The position numbers and the translations under genes are program-made. From NCBI GenBank assembly GCA_016490735.1, contig JAEMWC010001556.1, positions 72,600 to 136,599 of the forward strand: DNA of 64,000 nucleotides, written 5' to 3'. Each line of letters begins with the position of its first letter. Positions within the stretch are counted from its first letter, which is position 1. The DNA comes from Pachyseris speciosa. Its lineage: Eukaryota; Cnidaria; Anthozoa; Scleractinia; Pachyseridae. Below are positions 56,012-64,000 of the stretch, piece after piece. The notes beneath the pieces were generated by a model that saw only the letters and a program-made list of their open reading frames with translations, was not told where the DNA came from and did no database searches.

Positions 56012-59000
56012 GATATCTGCAAATGGTTAGACTTTCTAGTCTTCTCGGATAAGGACGATAAACCGTAGGCCCCGTCTCACAACTCTTCATAATTGATTCT
56101 GTGGGACGTTAAAGAACCCACGCACTGTTCGAAAAGAGTAGGGGACGTAGTCCCCGGTGTGGTGGTCTATCTCTACGGGGGAGGGATTTGCAGTTACGGG
56201 CCTACAGTAATTGGCGCACGCTGTTGTAGTGTCCCTGCCAGGTCTCTGGCGAAGCTAATAAAATAAAATAAAAAAAATTTAAAATGCACCTTCCCAAAAT
56301 ATGGAAAGCTTACAAAAAATAAAATATAGACACTTCGTTTTAGAGGTACAAACCTGATTTCATCTCCTGCAGCATTCTTCCCCAAGCACACCTTACGTGG
56401 CACATCATTGTATCCCTTAACAGTAAAATAACCAAGCTGTCCGAAAGTATTGCTACCACACGTGTACACTTCTCCTTCCTTCGTTAAAAAGGCACTGTGT
56501 TTCTCACCAGCTGACACCTGTGTTACCACCTTGCCTGCGTTATAGAGTTGGCGGATGCATCCTGGAGTAAACAAATTTTGGCAATTCCCCAAGCCAAGAC
56601 GACCGTGTGAACCTCTTCCCCACGTATACGGGATTCCAGAGTACACCCTACCGTGACCCGCTAGGACAGAATGATGGGTGCCGCAAGAGATGGATGTCAC
56701 CCTGACATTGTCGATTTGTCCCACTCTTGTTGGCGATGCAGCAAACCGAGTTAGGTGTTCATCTGCACACTCTAGTCCCCATTGGTACAAGTAACCTCTG
56801 TTGGTTATTGCAGCAGCATGGTCACCTCCTGCAGCTATGGCTTGCATGTTCCAAAGCGCCTGAATCTAAGTTTGGCATGAGTAAAGAAGTAGATAAATAT
56901 TACTTAATTTATTACTCCACCTTTCATACGAGTGGATTTACAAGTTGTGCAGCAATTGGTAAAAGTACTTATGTATTGGTAATATTTTACAAGCTACGTA
57001 CCAAAGTTGGCAATCTTTTGTCTACTTCATCTCCATGACCCAACTTTCCAAATGTCCCAGATCCGCAAGAATACACCAAGCCGTCCGTGGTTAGCATCAA
57101 AGAAAAATTTGCGCCACAGGCCACTTGTTTGATTTGACAGGTTATTGATGTGACACGTGTAGGAGAAGGAGGATCGAAATTTGAAATAAGGTGTTGCTCG
57201 AAACCAAGAGCTCCACTTTCTCCATGGCCCCAAGTGGAGACTCTGTTACTGTCGCTCACAACAACAGCCGCATGACTACAGGACATATCCACAGATGCTA
57301 TCTTTTCAGAAACTGGCGAGGGCTTAAAATGAAAATTGCTCTGAACAACGACTTGCTCCACAGACGTTGTCCCACACAATTTGTCAAAAACGGAATGAAG
57401 GCCGATCTCTGAAAGACCATCTTCCGTTTGGAGCAGCATGTAAAATAGTCCATGGTCCCTTTCCAAGCCTAACTTGTCACCTAAACACAGAATGACATTT
57501 GAAGTCAGAGTGAGAAGCTGTATGAAGAAAACATTTGTGGTAAACATGAGAGGAAATTTAAACAAAAGAAACTCATAGAGAAATAAAGAATGTTAAGTTT
57601 TCTCCCGCTTTCAGCCCGTATTGGAAATAAGAAATAAATAAATAAAAATAACAATTGTCACTTTAATACGTCTTCTGTTATACATGTTTCCGAGCCTTCT
57701 CAAAAACTAATTTATTGAAACTAGAAATGTTCGTTGGAAATTTCAAGAAATCGACAACGTAAAGAAAAAGAGGTCTTTTTGCTTCCAGCGAAAGAACTTG
57801 ATGACCAGTGAGCATATGTGGTAATTGTAACCGAAGCGACATTTAGGCAAAAGTACGACTGTGTAAAACTCCTCTCCCTTGAATTGGTCTTATTCTTCAC
57901 AAGAAGATCCTTCATTACTTTCTTGGGAGGTCACATGAGATATCTCAGACTTACGAGAAGTAAAAAGCATCTTCTTTGTGCCCTTGAATTCAGTCTTGGT
58001 GGGTTGTCGCCTGATTAGTGTGCCATACTTTATCACACCCTCTAAGTTCTCATACTGCCAAGTACTTGGTGGTGCGTTGGCCATCACGGAAGACCAGAGC
58101 TTGCTTCGTGGACCTTGTGATGCCTTCGAGGTCTCCCTCATCAAAGGTTCTTCTTCCCTGAAGAAAAGTACAAAAACGTAAGAGGAGGTTTCATGAATAC
58201 TGTGCAAGACGGGGACGACTCATGTGAACCTGACCAGTGTGATGTGGCTCGGATGACCAAGGCATTCTCATCCTTGCTTTAAGACCGTAAAGGAAGTGTA
58301 GAGGAAGGAATGAATCCGCGGCCGGCCCTACCTTCCAAGATCATCATCAGTGGTAGTGGTATCATCATGATATACTCGGTTTATGTGGGTTGGGTGGGTA
58401 TGGTACGTAATTGCCAAAGGCCTGCATCCACCAGGCCTGGTTTAATCTTCATTAGCAATATGCCAAGTTGAATCTCCCTTATACTGTATTACTAAACTGG
58501 GATTGCAAACTACGCTTTGTTCATGCGTTGTCATCATCTGGAGAAAGATCTTGACGTGACTGAAGTTTTACTGCGAATAAACCCGCGCCTAACTAAGGCC
58601 ATACGCTTCAAAGTTAACTCGTGTATATGGTTTACCTTGTTTTGGACGATGTCCCCCAGTTGAACGTCCTTTTCTGTCCAGTCATAGTCAAGCATTGATG
58701 GGTCAACAGGATTTCTGAAATCTCCTCGCCATCAGTATCTAGGAGGACAGGATCCGGGTACCTCACAAAAGCTCCCTTACCAAGGAACACATCATCCAAC
58801 ATATTGGAGTGTATTGCTCTGCCGTCTTGATTATCACTTTGTCCCACATCTAGGTGTTCATTTGATGGACAGGGCATTTTATCTTTATTCTCAGCAATCC
58901 TGGTGAACAATTCCTGGGTATTAAATGACTTGGAAGCTGATGTGATCCACATTTCTGCTCCAATTTTCTCAGCAAATGATGTAGCCTCTGCTTGCAACAC

Positions 59001-61989
59001 GGCGCTGTCCTGAGCACAATCCATCTTGGTGCCGACGACGAATTTTGCAACGTTAGCAGGATCACTCCTATACGCTCTAGTGAAAAGTTCATACCAGCTA
59101 GCAAGCGCTTTGAAGCTTGAGGGCTCGTCAAGGGAAAACACAAAGACAACACAATTCAAATTTCGTAAGTAAAGATTGATGAGAGAGGTAAATTCCTGCC
59201 TCCCAGTCGTGTCAGTAATGAGCAGCCTACAGCTGTCTGTTACGTCGTAGTACGTTATCGAAGCCCCTGTTGTTGGTCTGTATTCTTTAGGAGGTACTTT
59301 GTTTTTCAGCGCCTTTATAAGCGAAGTCTTGCCGACTCTTGCATCACCAAGAAGAACAACTTTCTGCCACTGGTTTACAGCACAAAGTGACATGCCACCT
59401 GAAAACCATTCAAAACAAAAATCTAAGTGCTAAGCATTTAATATCTATGCCACTTGACTGAGTAGTTATTTTTAAGCGGCCGCCGTTAATAGCGTCGAGC
59501 CGCTTCTTGTTATACCCATTTCTTTTAGTGTTTTTTCTTCGTCGTCGGGTCCGTCATTCTCCAGGTACTTCCGGTTCCCGCTCGGCCAATTAAATAACGT
59601 TGGAGTTGTCGTGCGAAAACATTAGGGGGCTTAAGCAACGACGACGACGGCAACGAAAACGTTATTTCGACATATAACTTCTCGTTTTTGTAACTCTTTC
59701 GCGATTATTCCAAATTGCTGAACTTAAAAAATGCTGGCGAACTGTCCAGGAACTAAATTTCTATGAACGAAGTCAACGTTAGGAAATAAAAAAGAAAAAC
59801 TTGCCGTCATGCGTTCACGTTCTCGAGAAAACATAAAATTTGGTCATTTCACGTTCTTGTTATGCAGAGGACGGCAACGAAATGTACCAAAATGTTAAAC
59901 GCACGTGCAGAGGCATTGTTTTTGCTCATTAAGCCTATTGTTTTGTGACGTTCTCGTTGTTGTTGTCGTCCTCGTTGCTTAAACTCCCTATTCTAAGAGC
60001 GTGACTTGATAGCGTGACTCACGTGACGACTTGTTTGTCTGTATTTTGACCAAATTTGATCAAGATTTATGACCTTCTAGACACATATAACTCGGCGTGG
60101 TCGGGGGGAGGGGGTAACTTGGGTAAATTTTTGCTGGGTATGTGCCGCTAGCCTCACAGAACCCCTACCCCATTGTAGTCTATTCTGAGGCCAAATATAG
60201 ACCCCATCTTAGTCATTTTGGGGCAAATGTAATTTTCGTGATCCCAATTTAGTCACTATCTGTTTATGCATCTACCTTGTAAAGCCTTTTAAGTAGGTCA
60301 TCCTAAAATGTTTTGACACATTTGTTAAACTGAATGTAGAACACTTTACCTTTCACCTATAGTACAAACATTCTGGTACATTTACCTCCAAAATCCCGAA
60401 AATGTGCGACCCCATTCTAGTAACTCTATTGAAAATGCAACCCCATTATAGTCAACCCAGTCGTGAAAATGCGACCCAATCAGGCGGCACATCCCCATTA
60501 GCCTGTTACTAGGAAGTGCTCCCCTCGGGCTTTTAGGCCACGTTTTAGTTACGAAAATCCGAGTGCACTCTTTAATCGACGCCGAAAGCCCAAGGCGAAT
60601 TACCCTCCACCGAACAGATATCTACCGAAACTTCTCGTTGGGTGCACCTGCAAATAATATTCTTCTTTGTAGAAAAGCAGATTGTATGACATTTGTCTAC
60701 ATCAACCGACATTTGACTGCCCTTTTCCCATTTAGATAGGGCATCTAAGTCTTCCTGAAGAATTAGACAATCGGTAGAAAGGTTATTGTACGATACATTA
60801 AGCAATCAGCAAATAATCTTGTTGTTGATGAGATACATGAAGACAAGTCATTCATGTATAAAACTGAGGAATACCAGCGGTCCTAGTACAGTGGCTTGTG
60901 GGACTCCAGAGGTTACATCATACAGGTACATACTGGCTTGGTGTAATACCCTCCAAAGTTACTTTTTGTGTTCTCCGAGTCAGACAACCTAATCCAGGAC
61001 AGCATACTACCATTTCAGCCACTTATAGAGTAACCGTTCATGTGGCACTCTTTGAAATTTATGGCAGCAGTTGCGCTGTATGAGTGTCTTTACAATCCAA
61101 GATAAAATCAAAAAGGCAAATAGCTGGGCCAAAATCGGGAAGAAATTCAAGATGTATGCGGAAGAACTGACATCCTGCCGGTGATGTTAGAACTGGGTAC
61201 GAACGTTATTGTCGCGAACGAAACTGATGTTACCATCTGGATCGGGACGGTATCCTGTTCACTGAGAATCAGTTTACAATCTCGATTAACTGAACCCGCA
61301 CATTGCCCACAGACCGTATGTTTTGATAATCTCCTCAACCGAGTATGTATGCTAACACTCCGCTTTGCGATCTTAAATTGGGATCCTTTGCGATAATATG
61401 GAAACATTGCTCTTTGCGATATATATTCCTTTTAAACACGCCTTTTTAAATTCATGACATGACTTTGGTGTTTTATAGCCTAACTTTTGTAGTTTTAACA
61501 TTAATTCAGGTTTTAAATTTTTAACTTTGACTCTGTAAATAGCGCCTTTGGACCCTTGGGAAAGGGCGCTTTATAAATGTCTTATTATTATTATTGTTTC
61601 TTTTATCACAGTCTTTGCAATTTTGCTTTATCTAGATACATGTACAAGTACATGGCCTGATTCTCGACTCTTTCAACGCGCTTGCCACTCGCAATTGTAG
61701 AACAAAATAACGCCTGTTTGTTGTGTTACTTAACTGAAAGTAGTGGAGTGCCCTTGCAAGCCGGAAGTTGGCGGGTGTTCAGAAATATTACATGTCTCAG
61801 CCGTCTCGTGACTCCACTGACCACGTAAAGACAGACATTTGACTTCTTTGGAAATTTATGCAAACCGAAAGGATTCTAGTCAGATAATTTACAAAAACTT
61901 GTATGATTAGTGTTACTGCTTATTGAATTTGAGGTCATAAATAACCTACCATAGTTCCCTGCTGCAACTACCGAGTCATCAACAGACAT
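46531..61989 (-). CDS. Large GTPase / RCC1 / filamin-like / Roc-COR fusion protein, 13 coding exons
   Basis: Exons (minus): 61950-61989, 58636-59398, 57955-58157, 57002-57480, 56354-56865, 53923-54793, 52981-53238, 51174-52128, 49129-49782, 48743-48903, 47957-48142, 47380-47535 and 46531-46800. They total 5,508 nt, 1,835 residues, all junctions in phase. Residues ~25-200 are a Ras/Rab-like GTPase: GDARVGKT (31-38), DTTG (76-79), TKMD (137-140), SAS (167-169). Residues ~340-975 are RCC1 blades (WGHGESGALG, CGSGTFGKLGHG, WGRGSHGRLGLG, CGDGSSGQLGIG). Residues ~1000-1105 are filamin/Ig-like (GKPFEVEIIPR; GSPLQV). Then a Roc-like region without a P-loop (LALIGSDIECLK) and COR-like sequence (LAEECGIQGEALYREAAKHL; PYWLARHL) to ~1520. 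The C-terminus is unassigned. One GC-AG intron (53922) and a weak donor after 47380. Probably a cytoplasmic signalling scaffold. Confidence 0.75.
46970..47203. repeat. MITE-like inverted repeat, copy 2
   Basis: Family of 30533-30745: GTGACCTGGCCTTTGAGTGG left, GTCACCGCCAGCCTCG right, outermost CCATTTTACA-type ends in inverted orientation. Within the last intron of the large GTPase gene. Confidence 0.6.
48306..48432. repeat. Intronic hairpin
   Basis: GGTTCAATTTTATACTTGGT and its near-complement ending at 48432 form arms of about 45 bp. Confidence 0.6.
48699..48728. repeat. Poly-A tract
   Basis: About 28 A residues, interrupted once at the end, just beyond the donor of exon 10 of the large gene. 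Confidence 0.8.
50010..50166 (+). repeat. 3' end of a non-LTR-type retroelement
   Basis: GACTAGCCTTTGCTACCTTC, a GGGTGGGT hairpin and a TTG run lead to AATAAAACTGAAACTGAA, a short tandem tail. Typical 3' end of a LINE; no coding part remains. Confidence 0.5.
50193..51012. repeat. Nested palindrome of three tRNA-like units (locus C)
   Basis: Units: 50476-50549 (minus), a truncated piece at about 50726-50757 (minus) and 50866-50938 (plus). The plus unit has a perfect acceptor pairing (GGCTTCA/TGAAGCC), an A box and a B box (GGTTCAAACC). Each is followed by GCCTGAA-A/T-TTCAGG hairpin tails and a GCAATTGCATAAATTGCG flank. AATGATATATGAAAT and TCAAATGAAGAATGATCC flanks recur in both orientations (50195-50260, 50605-50670, 50755-50815, 50998-51012). 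In the intron between exons 8 and 9 of the large gene. Confidence 0.8.
52294..52364. repeat. Near-perfect hairpin
   Basis: GTTCTTTTTTTGCGTGTTTA.. pairs with its complement across a ~16 bp GACGAAGTCG-containing loop. Intronic, between exons 7 and 8 of the large gene. Confidence 0.7.
53285..53405. repeat. GTCATC/ATC microsatellite
   Basis: A long run of CATCGT hexamers with CAT and CGT trinucleotide borders, close to the acceptor of exon 7 of the large gene. The poly-Ser and Met-Thr open frames across it are artefacts. Confidence 0.9.
53545..53702 (+). repeat. Retroelement 3' end with ACCT tail
   Basis: AT-rich segment ending AAATAAAGTATT followed by tandem ACCT units (53671-53700). LINE-like 3' tail in the intron between exons 6 and 7. 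Confidence 0.5.
55430..56185. repeat. Head-to-head pair of full tRNA-SINEs (locus D)
   Basis: tRNA-like heads at 55645-55719 (minus) and 55888-55962 (plus; GCCGACCGGTTAGCTCAGTG start, B box GGGTTCAAACC). Each is followed by the same ~210 bp body containing GAGGAGAAAGTGCT, TAGTCTTCTCGGAT-type, GACGATAAACCGTAGG and CGTTAAAGAACCCAC blocks. The two copies point away from each other across a ~170 bp centre. Located in the intron between exons 5 and 6 of the large gene. Confidence 0.85.
59465..59520. repeat. AAGCGGC...GCCGCTT palindrome
   Basis: TTAAGCGGCCGCCG and the GAGCCGCTTC end resemble the duplicated hairpins at 43580-43700, followed by a related TATACCCATTTC sequence. Confidence 0.45.
59625..59988. 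mobile_element. TA-flanked MITE, copy 3
   Basis: Same family as 25633-25999 and 45819-46182; TA at 59623-59624 and 59989-59990. Lies in intron 1 of the large GTPase gene. Confidence 0.8.
60532..60650. repeat. Truncated copy of the 19501-19937 element
   Basis: GG(C)CTTTTAGGCCACGTTTTA onward matches 19820-19937 in the same orientation and ends in GTTGGGTGCACCTG; only the right part remains. Confidence 0.75.
60651..60990 (-). pseudogene. Decayed non-LTR reverse transcriptase fragment
   Basis: On the minus strand: SGVPQATVLGPLVFL (GVPQG-x-LGP box), a shifted LFADDCLMYR catalytic box, then LQEDLDALSKWEKG. Several frame changes and stops separate the boxes. The order matches Jockey/BovB-like RT domains 4-6. 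In intron 1 of the large gene. Confidence 0.65.
61490..61600 (+). repeat. Short retroelement-like 3' end
   Basis: GGGAAAGGGCGCTTTATAAA followed by a TTA microsatellite resembles common 3' ends of non-autonomous retroelements. Weak. Confidence 0.35.
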
Positions 61990-62376
61990 GATGCCCCTTG
62001 ATCTTGGGACGATTGCAAACTAGATGCAGTCAGTTGACGATTCGTGGTTCTTGTAGAATCTCAGCAAACTCGGAAATTTGTTCTTTGACGACAATGAGAC
62101 AAAAGAGTTTCCCAAAAACTATGCTGAGAGTGGAAATCTACTCACCGTTCACCCACATTCACACATTCTCGAACCCGGCATCCAGGCGTTTCTTTAATTA
62201 TGCCGACGATTTGTTTGTGTGTACATGAACAATGGTTCGACTGTTCGTCGTCGATGGACTGGAACCGAGCTTATTTGTTGCTAACAAACAAAACTGCTTG
62301 AACAAAATGGCGGATTTTGTGAAAGAATTAAGTTATGATTGATTTTTCCAGTTAACAAGAAAACTAGGGCGTTATT
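61990..62376. promoter_or_regulatory. Divergent (bidirectional) promoter interval
   Basis: 387 bp separate the start codon of the large GTPase gene (minus, 61987-61989) from that of the next gene (plus, 62377). The interval must hold both 5' UTRs and promoters. I see no strong TATA box on either side. A Kozak-like context is present at the plus-strand ATG (ATTATGG). Confidence 0.5.
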
Positions 62377-63972
62377 ATGGCTCAAACAGAAGTGACTACA
62401 CGCCGACTGATACCCGAGGACGAGGTATACCGCCAAATATTTGATGCAGAGGTTAGTTTTCTAGTTGTTTTTAGCTGCAAATTGCATATCGAGTTGAAAT
62501 CCAAGATATATCAACACCATTTACCAAGATATCGCGTAAGGTGATAAACTAATGAGAGATTCATCAACGATTTTTGTTTCAATAACGTTTTTTGGTGAAA
62601 TAAACTGAGGCAGACTGACAGTCTGTTCATAATCCAGTTTGCACTGCAGATATATATAAGCTTATATATTATATATTTTTAAAATTCCCGACTAACAGGA
62701 TTTGCTCACTGACCAGTTCGTTTTAGCTAGCGAAGCATAAAAAAAGTTAATTTCAAATAAATTCCGATTTCTGAGGTATCCTATTGATACATATATTATA
62801 CATTATTTAATCCAGCATTAACCAGCAAAAGATTGTTAGTCTATAAGTATCTTTGAGAGTAGATTAATGCCACAGTGCCTACTTGCTCATAAGCCTGTCA
62901 GCTGGTAAGGTGGTTGCATGGATAGTGTGCACACTGGATTTTCCATCATCTGATCAGAGTGTTGGTAGACTAGACATGTTGCTCTATATTGCTCTTATGT
63001 TTATAATGCACGTCATCAGCTTCCCCGTGGGGTCGACCCGGCATGCTAACCAGGGGGATTGTAAAACAGTCAAGCAAATTTGAGGAATTTCGCCGGGGAG
63101 TTGTGGAATCTCTCAAGACAATTAAGTCCCCTGGGTGAGGTGTCTCTTAGCGGAAAATCCCCATGACATCCTTTTCAAACTTGTGAATTCCTCCACCCAC
63201 GAATCATTGATCCTAAAACAATGCCAAGATTTTCCCCTACCCTGGGGCAAAGAATCCCATCCATCTCCTTGTATTCCCCACATATCTCCCTGGTAGGCCC
63301 GGGGGTCGACCCCACGGGGAAGCTGATGACATGTGCATAATGCCAATGATATTATCTTTGCTCATAAGAATATGTAACCAAATTGTCTCCACCTTTTTAT
63401 AGGTAAGCCTGGTAGAAGCACTGGAAAAGGAAAGGCTCCCACCTAAGTCCAAGTCTGCACCATTACTGCCGCTGGTCAGAGAATCCAGAGCTGTTACTGG
63501 ACATGGTATTCTGACAGCTCGCCAAAAGCAATGGATGCAAGCAAGGCCAAATGAGGGCAGCGTAGAAAATCCTGTACATGTCAAGTGAGTCATTAAAAAT
63601 AATCTATTTTACTGGCATTAAAATGCAAATGTTATGTACTTGATGGAAAACTATTGTGGCATGTTTACATAGCCACATTCTACAATAATTTTTACCACTT
63701 AATTATTCTAAAAGCAATTCCTAATTAGGGATAGTGTCATTTTATAAAATTTAATTAATCATTTTTTTCCCCAAAAGTCTAAATCTCAGACATACAGACA
63801 GATCTGATTAACAAAAACATTTACAACTACTGACAACTTTTCAAAATGTATCTTTTTCAATTTAGATATGCAGCTCTTGAGGCCATGGAGAAGCATTCTA
63901 AACCAGAGAGCTATTTTGAAGCTTTAGAAGTTAGAGGACTTCCAGACACACCAAGTAAGAACCCAATTTCAG
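62377..63972 (+). CDS. 5' part of an unidentified gene (three exons, continues past the window)
   Basis: Exons 62377-62451 (donor GTTAGT), 63403-63584 (acceptor tttatag, donor GTGAGT) and 63866-63972 (acceptor atttag, donor GTACAT) join in phase. They give about 121 residues: MAQTEVTTRRLIPEDEVYRQ..., LEKERLPPKSKSAPLLPLVR, ARQKQWMQARPNEG, YAALEAMEKHSKPESYFEAL and so on. It is hydrophilic, rich in Glu, Arg, Lys and Pro, with no signal peptide or membrane segment. I do not recognise the family; it would fit a cytoskeletal or ciliary protein only by general character. Starts divergently from the large GTPase gene. Confidence 0.7.
63008..63335. repeat. Inverted repeat in intron 1 of the last gene
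   Basis: GTCATCAGCTTCCCCGTGGG near 63011 pairs with its exact complement near 63304-63330 (GTCGACCCCACGGGGAAGCT). MITE-like, ~300 bp spacer. Confidence 0.65.
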
Positions 63973-64000
63973 GTACATATGTATCTCTTGAGTTTGTGCA

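Overview
This window looks like nuclear DNA of an anthozoan cnidarian, most likely a stony coral or a sea anemone. It is AT-rich, its genes have introns with GT/AG signals, and it is crowded with tRNA-derived SINEs, palindromic MITEs, Tx1/L1-like and other non-LTR fragments, a Penelope-like remnant and a THAP/DDE transposon. Nothing bacterial (operons, Shine-Dalgarno sites, CRISPR) is present. The organism is inferred from gene and repeat style only. Exons below were joined by hand from splice signals, reading phase and protein-family resemblance, with no transcript data.

Layout. 1-1366: last exon of an unidentified + strand gene. 1367-9900: intergenic, with inverted tRNA-like elements and a 4.46 kb composite element with long terminal inverted repeats (5374-9835). 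9958-14636 (-): a five-exon homologue of AIRIM (human C1orf109), whose introns hold several hairpin repeats. 14977-15911: a decayed RecQ-like helicase start, a Penelope-like GIY-YIG tail and a hammerhead-like motif. 16095-21155: a large palindromic repeat that contains a twin-primed (half-inverted) Tx1-like LINE with target-site duplication, a short TIR element and three tiny spliced exons. 21300-23500: SINE, minisatellite and an inverted repeat carrying a full hammerhead ribozyme motif. 23588-32514 (-): a complete seven-exon TRPC-type channel gene. 33280-36390: a decayed transposon with a YqaJ exonuclease ORF and a convergent THAP/DDE transposase ORF, as in the ISL2EU group. 37100-44022 (+): a three-exon avidin-family gene without a signal peptide, preceded by a diverged tandem duplication. 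46395-61989 (-): a 13-exon gene for a predicted 1,835-residue protein with Ras/Rab-like GTPase, RCC1 propeller, filamin-like Ig, degenerate Roc and COR regions. 62377-64000 (+): start of a divergent, unidentified gene sharing its upstream region with the previous one.

How the genes relate. The host genes are functionally unrelated: ribosome maturation (AIRIM), cation entry (TRPC), biotin binding (avidin) and a large signalling GTPase. The only visible regulatory link is the 387 bp divergent promoter interval at 61990-62376. The strongest leads are the GTPase-RCC1-filamin-Roc/COR fusion, the intracellular-looking avidin, the hammerhead ribozyme, the mini-gene inside a palindromic repeat, and a recurring pattern of tRNA-like units arranged as head-to-head palindromes at four loci.
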